Below are positions 50,201 to 62,890 of a stretch of 64,000 nucleotides of DNA, in pieces (position 1 is the first letter of the stretch; the number at the start of each line of letters is the position of its first letter). The stretch lies in the NCBI RefSeq assembly GCF_041734735.1, contig NC_134887.1, positions 33,362,422 through 33,426,421 on the forward strand, read 5' to 3'. The position numbers and the translations under genes are program-made. Source of the DNA: Babylonia areolata (taxonomy: Eukaryota > Mollusca > Gastropoda > Neogastropoda > Buccinidae). A model generated the notes under the pieces. It was not told where the DNA came from, did no database searches, and was given only the letters and a program-made list of their open reading frames with translations.

Positions 50201-52528
50201 GAGGCGTCACTGCGTTCAGTCAAATCCATATACGCTACACCACATCTGCCCAGCAGATGCCTGACCAGCAGCGTAACCCAACGCACTTAGTCAGGCCTTG
50301 AGAGAAAAAAAATAAATAAAAAGGGCAGTGTAATTGTAAAAGAACCAGTCTTTATTTAATATAAATGTTATTGACTTTTGCATTGTGGTCTGTCTTATGT
50401 CTATATTTCAGTTTCCTTTGTAGTTTGTTATATTGGAAAGCAGAAATGTGTGGCACTATTTTAATCATTTTACATTTTAAAATGCAGGACATATTGAATA
50501 TTATTTTTAAAAAGTCTGGAACACTCTCTGCTCTTCTCAGCGTTTTTATTACAGATAAGCAATGACAAAAGAAGTCCTCAGTGTACCTTGGAACAGAATG
50601 GAAATAATGAGATGGAATATGTGTACTTTTGAGTTGTATTCCTTGATGAAATCAAGTGTTGTTTCTGTATGAATGTGGAAATCTGTACCAAAGATGATTT
50701 CAAGTTGAAGGACAGTGTACACTTGATTTAGTGACAGTGACCTTGGTCCATGAGACTCACGGCCGTAACAGGAGTTGCTCTGCTGACCTTGAGTTAATAG
50801 CATCCAGGCGAGGCTTGTGTGAATCATCTTCATGACCTGGGGGGCGGAGCTGAGGGAATAACTGAACCTTGAATGATTCTTTCAAACAGCATCGCATTAG
50901 GATGTTGCCCTTACATCTTTGTTTAAAATTAAAGCCGAGTATAAGTTAAAACAGAAGATTTACTATCCATCCCACCCCAACTGTCCATGAGCAGCACTGT
51001 AAAAATTTTATTTTTGTTGTACTTTTCAGGAAGAAGCTCCTGAGTCACCAGACATCCACTTCGAACCTGTGGTGCAGTTGAATCCAGTAGAAACCAAGAC
51101 ATTGGAGGAAGAGGAGAATATCCTCCTCCTGCTGTGAGTCATTTTACTGACTGAAACATTGGAGGCATCCTTTGGCTGCTTTTAAAAAATTTTTTTTTTT
51201 TTTTTTGCCCAGATGAAATGACATTGGGCACAGTGAGTGAATGTGAAGCTGTCAATGTGTATCTTTTCCTTGGCATTGCTGAGCAGTGAACCAGAAGACT
51301 TTTATGGGGATCTTAACTTTTTCATTTCATACGCTGGCTCACTGCTGCTGTATGATAATCAGAGAAATAATAAATTTAAGCTAAACCGGCTTGTACAATT
51401 TCTTACCATGCTTGGCAGTGGCATAGTTTCACCCCATTTTTGTTTCCAGTTACCAATGTTGCCTTCATTTGGGATACATCATTGTATTGACTTGTTACAC
51501 TGCTTGTATTATTAGTAAAGTCAGTTGCTGAATGAATAAATTGCACAATTGAAAGAGTTAAATGTAATATGTCTTTTGGCTGCAGGTTTTTGTACATGAT
51601 GAAATAAACGACGGGCGGACTGAATTTATGTGAAGTTTGTCGTTTTCACCTGATAGTGCTGAACCTGAAGCCTTTAAGTTTTAGTGAGAGGGTTCATTTT
51701 AACAGTTGGTCTCATTCCATGTACAGTCATTTTTACGCTTATTTGTCAAATATCCATTTTGTCATTTTAGTCTCGTTTAATAGGTTTGTGCATCTCTCAG
51801 TTTTGAAGTCTTGTTTTTTTCATCACATTCTTAGTCTTCAGTTGGAGGTGTTGAGATCTAATCTCTATAGTGCACCTCATAAAGTCACTCTGATTTCAGA
51901 GTGAAGCCCCAAGATTGTCTACATAGATGGAATGTCATTGTGAATGTATATTTTTTTTCCAGAACATGGTGCATTTGTGTTTGTTTACTACTGACCCCCA
52001 AATTTCAATAAACAACCACCTGCATTGTAACTTCGGGGTCAAGGTGATGCACAGTTTTGAAAGCCCCAAATGTCATGCACCACTTTTAGGGGTTTACTTC
52101 TAACATCCAACAAAGAATGAAAGAGAAACAGTGACCTTTGTAGAGATCTGTTAATGGCTTTGTCAGCAGTCAAATTTTTGTTGGGAGCATAGTGCTGTTT
52201 GAACTTGGCATTTTCAAGAATTGGCCAAGCTTCGAGTAATTTTGATGTGTTCTGTCACATGGTTATGATTCAGTGCAGATTCAGTTAGTGAAAAATACTT
52301 CTTATTGTTATCTAGTTGGGTATCTCTTGTCTGATAGTCTTACTCATGTTATAATTTCTAAAATTAATTTCAAAATCTGATCTCTTGATCAGATTCCTGC
52401 TTATCCAGGGTATGTGTATTTCTCTTTTGTGTGTGTGTGTGTGTGTTTGACTAAAATTCAGAACATCAGTTTGCTTAGCATACGAGTTCATTTGATCAGT
52501 GATTTTCCAAACCGGTATGGTGGCACCT

Positions 52529-52592
<64 letters not shown>

Positions 52593-55500
52593 TATTTGGT
52601 CCATGAGGCACTTGTGTTCTGGACAGGCCCTACTGGTGAAATTGTCAGACTGAAAACCAATATCAGCTGATGTATAACTTTACAATTGCAGGAATGAACT
52701 ATGCTGACAACAGACATTTTTCATTGTTACCGTAGTCATTAGAAATAGTTCATCCTCAGTGTATTGGAAACTTAATACTTATTTCTGTGCTCCACTAACA
52801 TCTATAAAGGACACAATGACAGTGTGGTTTTGTGTAAGCATAGCTACAGGTTTTCATACATGATGAAATATACGACGGGCGGACTGAGTACATATGAAGT
52901 TTGTCGTTTTTATCTGACAATGCTAAACCTGTAGCTTTATTGGGTTTTTCTTTCTTTCCTATTCAGTCATGTAGTTACTGCTGTTGTCTGAGGAGAGTGG
53001 GCTTTTGAGAAATGCAGTTATATGTTGTTGTTGTTATATTATTTGAATGTTTTGTTTTATGATTCAAGCTGATTCAAGCAAAAATGTTGGGAAGCAAATT
53101 GTGAATTTTGTCTGCGGTAGCACTGTTAACAGTTATGCTCTGCAAGCTGATGCTATTGTGATACACAAAATGCAAAACATGTCAGTGTCAGCTTTGCTGG
53201 TAGAATCTTAAGTACATCTGTGTAGCTGTTGATCAGGTGTTTTTTTGGTGTTTTTTTTAATTAAAAAAAAAAAAATTTAAGAAAGTCCAATTATTAACAT
53301 TCTGCTTAGAGGAATGGAACAGGCAGTTTGTCATGTTAATGCGTGCTTTTTTTTCTTTTTTTTTTCTCACTTGGTTGACCACCTCTTGCACTGATTCTTT
53401 CATTTCTGCTCTCCAGACGAGCCAAGTTGTTCCGCTTCGACAGTGAAGCAGAGCCTCCAGAATGGAAGGAACGTGGGACAGGAGAGGTCAAAATCCTGGA
53501 ACACAGGATGACCAAGAGGATACGTATTTTGATGAGGAGAGACAAAACCCTGAAAATATGTGCAAACCATTATAGTAAGTCAGTTTCCCTTTGTGTTGTG
53601 TTGTCAGTTTTGCTTTGGCAAGGGTGTGCATCCACTTGGACAATAATAGGACAGATGTCTTAGCCCCCACCCAGATACAGTAGGATATTTGTCTTAACTC
53701 ATAGACAAATGGGACATTGAAACCAGTCACTTGACACAGTCAGGCCAAATCCCCATTTGTTAATCAGTTAGCTTAGATTAAAATGAACAGTGTTATATAT
53801 ATTATTATAATACTTCATTGGGTGTTAATGAAGTGAAAAATGAAGCTTTTCTCAATGTTTTCTCGCCTTCTGTCCTAGCCTCCCTCAACTACTACTACTA
53901 TTGGTCATTCTATCAATGATTTTGAAGGAAAAAAGTATGGGTTTATTTTTTCAGTTCTGTTCATTTTCATCATAATTCATTTCTGTGGAATAATATTCTC
54001 ACATTTAAAGAACTGACAGCAGTTAAAGGGCTTGATACTACTTTACCAACACTGACATTTGTAGCCACTGGCGTGGTCACAGCATTTTTTTGCTTGAAAC
54101 TGTTAAACTTGAATGTTCATGGCTTTGCAACCTCCAGTTGTAGTTCCAATAAATCTAGCCTGTGATTGGTGCTTGGAAACGTTTTTGTTTTCATTGGGAA
54201 GATCGAGAAACGTTTTGACACGTCACTAATCTGCTTGGGCAGAAAATAAAGTAGCAGACGCTTTTGTCTAGCTCTTACACAGAACATTAAATGCTAAGGC
54301 ACTGGCTGAAACTACATTGAGGTTGCATGCACATATGGTGATGCTGACATTTCTCAGAATGAACTGGAGCAGACAGATTTGTCACCATAGTTTGTTGCAT
54401 ACAGTGTCAGAGCTGACAAAAAAAGATGAATACCTTACTGATGAAAAAGTAATGGGTTGTTTGTCCTCGGCAGTGAAATGATTGGACATTCTCGGTTATT
54501 TATGTCTTTGTTGGATGCAGGTTTACATCTCTGCTTTGGTGTATTATATAAACAGATAAATAACAGTCCGGTGTTTTTTGTCATGAGGAAAGTCGTCCAT
54601 ATTGGGAAATTGGATTGTTTTGCTGAGAATTAGTTTCCTAAATCAGAAAATAAATGCATGATTAGGTTGCATGCAGAAATAGGGTTCTGTTATTTATGTT
54701 TTACTGTTAAAAATAGTAATGGTAGCATTTTTGTTGATTTTTTTCTCAATATTTTAACCAGTTGACGTGAAGTTTTGTTTGTTTGATTTTAGTCACACCT
54801 GTCATGCAGTTGAAGCCAAACTGTGGCAGTGATCGTGCCTGGGTTTGGTCCACACTTGCTGACTTTGCTGATGAGGAGGCCAAAGAGGAATTGCTGGCAA
54901 TCCGCTTTGCCAATGCTGAAAGTGAGTTGTTTTACGTCAGTGGTGTGATGGCTGAAAGGTCGTTGGTTTCTCCTGTAATGTCCCAGAGCTGAAAGCAAGT
55001 GTATAGCTTTCTGTTTGAAATGGGATGCCACCATTTTCATCCAGTGGAAATTCACCGAAACAAACCCTCCAAATTGACGCATGTACACAGCTGAAAACAC
55101 TGTAGAAGTTAGTTCCCTTTGCTTGCAGTTTATGCACATATAGGAACATGGAAACTGTTTTATTGAAACAAAGTTGGATGCCAGTGCATTGCTTGGGCAG
55201 GGAGCTGAATGAGTTAGATTTCTGTGACTGGTGTTTTATAATGTCACATGGCAGAATAAGTATGTGTTTGTGTGTGTTTCTTTTTAATTAGTGTGTTCTT
55301 CCTCATCCGGGATGTGTGTTTCATAGGTGTATTGTTCCTCTTCAATGGAATAACAGTTGAAACTGAAAGTTGATGGGCTGACTGATAAATCTTTATCTGA
55401 TTCCAGAGAGATGTTAAACAGTGCCCCTTATAAGTATGCTACAAGTTGAGTAGCCTGTAATTTGACTGGCAGAAGTCCCTGAACTCTGGTTTGGAAAACA

Positions 55501-56237
55501 CTATAACAAAACGCATGAAAGTCTTTTTCATATGTTATGGTTCCCATTTTTGCTTTTTTCTAAGTTGTTTTTTGCCACCCCAATTGTTCCATGCATGTTT
55601 GCACAAGAAATCATACCACCAGCATTCCCTATCAGAATCAAAGAGGATCAGGAGTCTTGGGGGAGGGGGCTTATGATACTTTTTTTCTTTTCATATATTT
55701 CTTTTTATTTCACTAATCATCTATAATGTTCCCGTGCAGATGCTCAAAAATTCAAGACTGTATTTGAAGAGGCTCAGGCTAAAATGGATTCTCTGAAGAA
55801 ATCAGGTGAGTGTGCATTGATAAATATGCTGTGACTGTATGTAAGTCACTAGTATTGAATTTAAGGACGCACATCAAGATGGGACATAAATTTATTAATG
55901 TTAAAGAGATTAAATGGATGAATTTTAAGGCAACTTGAAATAACTAAAAATCAAGTGTTTCATTTGATGCTGCTCATTGCTGATTATTTGAGTTAGTTGT
56001 GTTAGTGCTGATGAATTTTTGTTATCTCTTTTCTGGTGGAAATTTCTGTGATTGATTGTATGACTTTCCAATATATTTCTGTGTGTGAACTTAGGGCATG
56101 ACTTTCAAGTGGAAAAACATGTCGCCTCAGATTATAGTTACCTCCACTTCCTTTGTTTTTCAAAACCTTGCCCTCCCTCTCTTCACTGTACTGCAGCACT
56201 GGAGGCAAATACATGAACCTAATGCTGTTGCCATCAA

Positions 56238-56274
<37 letters not shown>

Positions 56275-56547
56275 GGGGTTTCTTGGGGGGTGGTTTTGTT
56301 TTTGATTTTTTATACAATAGAAAGTGTGGTGTGTCTTTGTACAGATGAAGGTGAGGAGAAAAGTGGAAGTGGAGAAGCGAAGACCAATGGGGATGTGAAG
56401 GCGACGGAGGGAGAAGAAAAGTCTGAAGATAAACTGGCTGAACAGCTGGGTGATCTGTCGGTGAAAGACGGTGCTGGGGGGGACAAACTAACCTCTGATT
56501 CCACCACCGCTCAAGACTCCACAGAAAAGCCTGGAGAGAAAGACTGA
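47237..56547 (+). CDS. RANBP1: Ran-binding protein 1
   Basis: Six coding exons: 47237-47251, 51030-51133, 53417-53574, 54793-54921, 55740-55805, 56345-56547. All are GT-AG and in phase, giving 224 residues. The protein binds Ran-GTP and, with RanGAP, promotes GTP hydrolysis and release of export complexes in the cytoplasm. The Ran-binding domain (about 13-150) shows FEPVVQL, RAKLFRF (41-47), [15 protein letters not shown] (53-67), [16 protein letters not shown] and GSDRAWVW. The tail is acidic and ends with a leucine-rich export signal, [10 protein letters not shown] (188-197), as in vertebrate RANBP1. The first exon encodes only MADDK. Introns are unique sequence with few arrays, in contrast to TRMT2A. 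The 3' UTR starts at 56548; its end is not clear. Confidence 0.96.
47701..47823. repeat. Hairpin-forming inverted repeat with a duplicated arm
   Basis: GCATCCTAAATT (47701-47712) and AATTTAGGATGC (47723-47734) form a perfect 12-bp stem with a 10-base loop. The right arm with its flank (TAATTTAGGATGCTGAAGTG then CGACATTACC) is repeated at about 47789-47822. It lies in RANBP1 intron 1, 450 bases after the start codon. Confidence 0.75.
48165..48250. repeat. Short dispersed repeat with a TATAGCGCT motif
   Basis: TATTTATATAGCGCTGATCT and ATCAAAGCGCTTTCGCACCA resemble a repeat end common in invertebrate genomes. Only one copy is in the window. The rest of RANBP1 intron 1 (47252-51029) holds family D copies, a T-run at 49242-49263, an A-run near 49720 and otherwise unique AT-rich sequence. 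Confidence 0.4.
49862..49905 (-). repeat. Family D fragment
   Basis: CATCTGCTTAGCAGATGCCT and GACGAGCAGTGTAAC only, in RANBP1 intron 1. Confidence 0.6.
50186..50312 (-). repeat. Family D dispersed repeat, complete
   Basis: It runs from CAGTATCAGTAGGTCAAGGA to AACGCACTTAGTCAGGCCTT GAG, matching the 3168 copy over its whole length on the opposite strand. An A-rich stretch follows. RANBP1 intron 1. Confidence 0.8.
51578..51673. mobile_element. Small MITE-like element, copy 1
   Basis: The 95-bp element shares ACATGATGAAATAAACGACG, GGCGGACTGA and GAAGTTTGTCGTTTT with a second copy at 52842. The ends GGCTGCAGGTTT and GAACCTGAAGCC are imperfect inverted repeats. RANBP1 intron 2. Confidence 0.65.
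52541..52592. repeat. AT microsatellite
   Basis: About 25 TA dinucleotides in RANBP1 intron 2. Confidence 0.95.
52842..52936. mobile_element. Small MITE-like element, copy 2
   Basis: Perfect 12-bp terminal inverted repeats, AGCTACAGGTTT and AAACCTGTAGCT, enclose the same 70-bp core as copy 1. There is no coding capacity. RANBP1 intron 2, 1.2 kb from copy 1. Confidence 0.7.
56241..56271. repeat. T homopolymer run before RANBP1 exon 6
   Basis: About 31 T about 75 bases upstream of the last exon acceptor. A 26-G run lies at 56616-56641 in the 3' UTR. Confidence 0.9.
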
Positions 56548-59500
56548 AGACATGCGCGTGTAGCGGGAGTGAATGCGAGTGGATAGTGTGTGCGCTGGTG
56601 ATGAGAGTGAACGTTGGGGGGGGGGGGGGGGGGGGGGGGGGTTAGTGATAACTTCATACTGCTAAGGCCAGGGTGGGCAGTGTGTGTGTTCAGTTACTAA
56701 GGATTGACCAGTACTGCTGCACTGTCAGCTATGTCACTGGGCTATTCACTGGACAAGGTAGCTCTGTTCATCGTAGTTCCTGGAGTCAAAAAGTATTCAG
56801 AAAGAAATTTTCTTACTACACACATTGGTTTTTCATAGTGTGTTCATTATAGCTTGCAAATAGTCAACTAACTAACGATTGGCATTTAAAAATCTGCTAC
56901 TGCAGAGTGCCTTATTGTTGGTTTGCTTTTCCCTGGAGTTGCATTGTTTGGAAACGTAGCCAGCCAAGAACAAACCACAAGAAACTGGATGCTGTTTTCA
57001 GTTCATAAAAAAGGTCTAAGATAAATTTGGTGATTTAGTTATCTGGTTGTGTGAATGTGTGAAGGCACTTTGTATCGAAAGAGAGCTTGGTGAAAAGGAG
57101 GGTGTGTAACTTACTGAATGAATTGTTCCTGTCCATGACGCAAGCTTTCACACAGACAAAACAGTACATGTTACACTTACTTTTTGGATGTGTGGTTGAG
57201 TGGAATACTGCATAGTTTACATATTTTGAAATGTCGGTGAACATGCCAAGACAGACCAATATCACTGCATAGGCTGTTAACTGAAATATAGATTAAAAAG
57301 TTTGTGAACATTACAAGACAGACTTGTATTTTCAGCAAGCTCATATTTTTGTGTCGCAAAATGAGATTGTTGCAAGTGAATTACTGGTACTGGTAATGTA
57401 CTGATGAGTTTACACAGAATTCACTTAACAGTCACACAAACTATACTGGACGTATTATTCTCCACAGTGAAAGGTAGGATATTTCTTTTTTTAAATTAAT
57501 TTTATATATTGATATTTTTATTTTTCTATAAAGTTTTTAAAGAATAGCGTCTGGAGAGAAGTGCATTCCAGTTTCACAGAGCATGGGCTGAGTCAGCTCT
57601 TGTTAGATCTGTATTGTATGTTACTACTTTGTCACAATAGGTGAAATTTGGAACATTCTCACCACGGAGAGCTCACTTTTTTGATACAGTGCATTACCAC
57701 ATTTTTGTTTTTTGTGTGCCACTGTTCCGCGAGAGCGACATACTGTGTGTGATCCAGGGGTCATGGAGCAGAACTACTGCATGGTAAAACAGAAATTCTT
57801 GGTCAGGATTTCTCTCACTTGACTTCTAAGAAAGGCTTTTATTATCAGCTGGGTTAGGTACATGTAATTTGACTGGACAATGAACCCTGGTTTGTTTGTT
57901 TTTTTTATTTAATATTTTATTTCTTTATTTTATTTCTTTAAATAACAGAAAAGGGAGGACTGTTAAAATGCTGAGTGCTGCATTGAATTGTTTCATGTTG
58001 TCCGCATTGTGTAACGACTAATCTGTGTCCTATTTATTTTCATACCCTGACACTCTGTAGTGACTGCGGCCTTACCAGTGTGAAGTGTGTGTGCTTGGTG
58101 TGTGTGTACCTGCTGGAATGTGTGACTCGACATTTGTTTTGAGGGTGCTCTTTTTTTTTTCTTTTTCTTTTTTTTGTATTATTTTAATTTTTTTCGTATG
58201 TAAAACTGTGCTATTTTAACATATTTTGTTTATATTTTACATGGGGAGGGGGGGGGGGTGTCACTGCACAACAGTATAATGCAGAGGATGCTCTGCCGAT
58301 TCCTAGTCTGGAGTATTTGCTGGGTGTTTGTACATTAAATTGATGTATATTCATGATCAGGCCCCTTTTTTATTTTTATTTTTTCATCCCCTTTATCTCG
58401 TACAAAGAGAAGTTGGATGATAGTCATTGATGAAAATGGGTCTGAATAGATTGCTGTAGACATCTTGCTTCCTGGGAATATCCAATTGTTGTCATGTCAC
58501 TTGTTAAAGATGAGATCAAAATGGAGTCTCTGGTTCACATTCTTCATAGGACTTTCCATTTACTGTTTTAATTAATAATTTACTGTTGCACACAAATGTT
58601 GTGGCTGTCACCATGGCAAAAGTACTAAAGTTGTGCTGAGATGAGCAAAATAATAATTAGCACAGAAAAAATCCAAGAACGTGTTTGGCCAATGCTCAGG
58701 AATGAAGTGCTGATCTTCATTCCCAAACAGATTTTTTGATAGCCTGTGCTACAGTACGTGGCACAACATTGCAGTTTCCTGCAGTGAAGTTGGTTTCTTC
58801 AGAGTTGTGAACTAAAACCATGCTTTAAAAAAAAAAAAAAAAGAAAGAAAAAAAAAATCCTCAAGAATTTGTTCTTGTACATGTCAATTTTCTTCACTGT
58901 ACCATTGCTGTTTGTATGGTGTTAGTCTTTTTATGTGCTGAACAGTTTTTATCGTTATGGAAGTCATCATGAGGAATGTCAGGAGAACAGAAAGAAGAGA
59001 GCCTTCACTAGACAGCATAGCACTGAATAATTTTCTCACTCAGTAAGTTAACATGATTGTCGATGAAATGTTGATGCTTAATTTGGATAGAGACATAGTC
59101 AATATCTCATTTCCGATAACTCTGTGATGGCATTTACACTAGCGGTGTCAGTTTTTGCTGTTTAGTTTTGTCAAGCATATGTTGTAATGAACTGCTGCGG
59201 TTGTTAACTGCCAAATTTATTGTGACACAATTGCTTGTGGAGCAGGTTGTGAGGAAAATCTCCACTAGAAGTGACTTAATTGGAATATAAGATGATTGAA
59301 CTGCAGTATAGCCAGGCTACATCTGGATATAAACGGGAGTCTAATTTTCTGTCTGTATTGAACACCTGTTATAATTCTTGACTTAACTGCTGTTTAGTTG
59401 ACATATTTCAGTTTGTTTTCCTAGTTGAATGACGCTTCAGTCTCAAGATCTGTTATTTGTATGCAGTTTTTGTATTGGTGGTATGTCAACTACACTCTTG

Positions 59501-60110
59501 AAGGTCTTGTTCAGTCAGTTTTATATTATTGTGGACATTTATTTTATTGATTTGTTTTTATTAAGTGTGTGATTTCACATTTATTTTGATTGAAATTAAA
59601 GGTGATTTTTGTTATTCTTAGTCCCTGATCAGACTTCCCATTATATTTTTTGTTTTGTTAAAAAAATATCTGTTCTGAAAATATGGAATGACTGATATTG
59701 AAGATTACTCGTAGTGATACTGAAGAACATGTACACCTAATCCAGATACTAAAGAAAAAATACAACTAAACCATTTCTGATTGGTGTAGTTAAACTGTTA
59801 ATTGAAGCAGTTTCTATGGCAGTGAATGCAGAACTTTCTGAGAAATAAATTTGCTGTCAAAAAGTTAACACTAGTTTGTTTGGAATGAGTGGTGCAAGTG
59901 TCTGATTTATACCATAATTGAGTCATCTACATACTGCGTACATACTTCAGGGAATTTCTTGTTAAAGAATAAAAGTCATGTGATGCATATATGTGTTCAA
60001 GGGTGTTGAATCATCTAACACTCGCTCATCATCTAACACTCAACTTCTATTATTCTTTTCCAGGTACAGAAAGGGATGAATAAACCATTGATTGAGAAAG
60101 GGTACTAATT
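56548..60110 (+). other. RANBP1 3' UTR and flank
   Basis: No coding exon is visible. A decayed family C SINE piece lies near 57605-57760 (GTCACAATAGGTGAAATTTG, ATTCTCACCACGGAGAGCTC). T-rich and G-rich runs occur near 58150 and 58245. AATAAA motifs lie near 59845, 59974 and 60075, so the transcript end cannot be fixed. Confidence 0.6.
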
Positions 60111-60119
60111 TCTACAGAA

Positions 60120-61250
60120 TTTTGCACACATGCACACACACACAATGTACACGCATACACATACAGAAGAACACAACCTCAAACGTGCAAGCACGCATAC
60201 AAACTTGTGTACGCACACACACAAACACACTTTCAAGATGTGTTCAGCATTCTCTCCATGTTTAAAAAAAAAAAAAAAAAGAAAGCAATGGAAGAGACAT
60301 ACATGTGTACACTCACACACTGAAATTTACAATCATGTGCACACACATAGGCACTCACCTTTGCACATTCAAGTGCGCGCACACACACAAGTTGAATAAA
60401 ACTCAGTTCTGCTCTGTGTGCATGTGTGTGAATTTGTGTGCTCTACACACACTCACACGGAACCTTCCTAATATTGTTAACCAGAAAAAAATATATTGCC
60501 ATCTGCAAATTTAAGTAAATATCAATTTCATTTAAAACAAATATAGAGAGGTGTCTACAACTCCAGTCCCCTGTCTGAACCGAAATTGGACCACCCCCAG
60601 CAGAGATCCCAGTGTTTCTATAAATAGGCCATGTCCCGAGATAAGCTGTGCTTTTATTTTGACTGTCGTCGAGTGACAACAGAGGTGTCTTATCTGTGTC
60701 AGGCTGACGCCATGGTAGACAATCAATAAATGATAAAGTTATGTCACCAGTTCATTTCGATTATTCAACATCATCACCACAAGTGGCAAATCTCTGTCTT
60801 TCAGTACGTTGTCTTGCGAACGGGTTTGATGATGCTTCATGTTACAAAGATGCGTTATGGAACAGCTTCCTCAATCGGTTTCACGAGACAAAAATGGCAG
60901 ACATAACAAAAATCCATTTTAGGATTTTGTGTTCGCTCAAGGACATGTTGAAAGACCTGACTTCATTCTGCAGTAGGTATTTTCTTCTGGATTTAAAAAC
61001 GAAAAAGGTGTGTATTTATAGATTTATGTACTGAGATTGAACAACTGTTGATTCCAAAAGACCAGTGGAAGTATTCCACAGATCTTTTAAAATATTTTCT
61101 ACACACACACAGGTGAGCGGTCACTCAAATGTACACACACATGCACGTCCTCACACATGGGCATTCACACTTGGAAGCTAACGATAAATACAGGTGATTT
61201 TATTCCTTTAAAAGCGTCTTTCAGGCAGAAAAATATTTATCATGTGCAAC
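60120..61250. other. Intergenic with CA-rich patches
   Basis: CA-rich short repeats at 60125-60230 and 60310-60470 surround an A-run at 60264. I recognise no gene. A 97-residue frame at 60741 has no familiar motif. Confidence 0.6.
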
Positions 61251-61254
61251 AAAT

Positions 61255-61600
61255 AAATGGCACAGGGATAGCTTCGTCAGGTTCAGGCTGAGAGTGGGTG
61301 GACTAAAAAAAAAAAACTGCAAACACTGGTTTTCCAGCGAAGAAGATGCGAATACTGTGTGTCCGTCGTGCGCGAGTGCTATGGAAGATGAAATTCACTT
61401 TCTCTTTCATTGTACCGCATACGACGATAAACGAAAAAATTGAAGTATGATAAATTATTTCTTTGGTAATCCGAGTCACAACCATGTTGTGAGTATTCTT
61501 TCGAATGATAATGAAAACTCTTTGAAAGCTCTAGCTAAATTCGTAGCAGAAGCAATGTTTGTGAGAAAAAAGATAATGGAACAAAATGACAACTGATCTA
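61255..61600 (+). mobile_element. Non-LTR retrotransposon, C-terminal remnant
   Basis: The translation gives FRLRVGG, CPSCASAMEDEIHFLFHC and, after a stop, SLKALAKFVAEAMFVRKKI. The Cys-x2-Cys...His...Cys pattern before a short tail is typical of the end of some LINE reverse transcriptases. It is 5'-truncated and broken by at least one stop and an A-run. Confidence 0.65.
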
Positions 61601-61824
61601 ACGATGATCCACATTTAACCGCACGTTTTATGTATGTATGTGTACGCATGTGAGTGCGTGCATTATTAAGTATGTATTTTGCGCGCGCGCGCGTGTATGT
61701 GTGTGTTGTGTGTGTGTGTGTGTTGTGTTAGAACCATTCAAGAGGTGCAACAATATACTTGAAATGATATCCCTCCTTGTCCTGAGGGCTGTATTGCTAT
61801 GTGGACAACAAAATGATTTTTCAC

Positions 61825-62165
61825 GTACTCACTCACTCACTCACTCATTCCCTTGACAGCTGGGGTCGTTGGGGGGACATGAGGAAGATGTCATAGCTCG
61901 CCACGCCGTTCTGTTGGCAGCTGTCGTGAGGAGATCAGGCATCGTCATTTTGGTCCATTCCTTGACGTTGTCAGACCAGCTTTTTTTCTGCCGCCCCCGT
62001 CTGCGCCCTCCCTCTACAGTCCCTTGCAGGATGGTTTTGGAGAGGGTGTTATGTCGTATGACGTGACCAAACCATGCCATCTTCCGTCGTTTGACAGTCG
62101 CCAGCAGTGGTTCTTGGGGCCCAACAAGGTTGCTGACCAGGTTCCGCACATAGTCATTGGTCACG
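61825..62165 (-). mobile_element. LINE 3' end fragment with GAGT-type tail
   Basis: The minus-strand frame carries KRRKMAWFGHVIRHNTLSK, then TVEGGRRRGRQKKSW and LLTTAANRTAWRAM, the C-terminal end of a LINE reverse transcriptase. The 3' end runs into an (ACTC)n tract at 61826-61846, the element's tail. The frame is open over about 100 residues and the copy is truncated at about 62165. It is from a different family from the intact LINE. Confidence 0.8.
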
Positions 62166-62252
62166 TACTCACACATGGACACAAATACTATCAAACAGAT
62201 AAAGCGTGTAAAAATCACATACTCTCTGGATGAATGAATGCACGCCATACTC

Positions 62253-62256
<4 letters not shown>

Positions 62257-62300
<44 letters not shown>
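62257..62300. repeat. TC microsatellite
   Basis: About 18 CT dinucleotides followed by a short TG tract. Confidence 0.9.
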
Positions 62301-62303
<3 letters not shown>

Positions 62304-62544
62304 TCAAGACAAAACCACTGAAACAAGGCGGTTTGTTGGTGGAAGAACAGACCTTCATAACTGCTGTCACGGAAAGGCTAAAAGTGAAGAGAGATTATTG
62401 TTGAAATAAACACACACAAAAAGAAAGAAGTAGACAAAAGAAGAAAAAGAAAACACAAAAGAAAGAAAGAAACAATGAAAGAATCAGGTATAAAAGAGAA
62501 AGACAGAAACAAAACGACAACATTGAAACACGCACACATATATT

Positions 62545-62890
62545 TGATTTATTTGTATTTCATTTTATCACAACAGATTTCTCTGTGTGAAATTCGGGCT
62601 GCTCTCCCCATGGAGAGCGCGTCGCTACACTACAGCGCCACCCCCCCTTTTTTTTTTTTTTTTTCCTGCGTGCAGTTTTATTTGCTTTTTCCTATCGAAG
62701 TGGATTCTTCTACAGAATTTTGTCAGAGACAACCCTTTTGTTGCCGTGGGTTCTTTTACGTGCGCTAAGTGCATGCTGCACACGGGACCTCGGTTTATCG
62801 TATCATCCAAATGACTAGCGTCCAGACCACCACTCGAGGTCTAGAGGAGGGGGAGAAAATATCGGCGGCTGAGCCGTGATTCGCCGGAAC
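62545..62890 (-). repeat. Family C SINE
   Basis: ATTTGTATTTCATTTTATCA tail side, body as in other copies, and right end GAGCCGTGATTCGCCGGAAC, where the B-box region has an insertion and the head stops. Confidence 0.8.

Noticed and set aside
50549-50833. 94-residue minus-strand frame in RANBP1 intron 1
   Set aside because: No motif or splice support; it lies inside a well-defined intron.
60741-61034. 97-residue plus-strand frame
   Set aside because: No recognisable motif, no splice partners and no upstream promoter; probably chance, although the LINE remnant follows closely.
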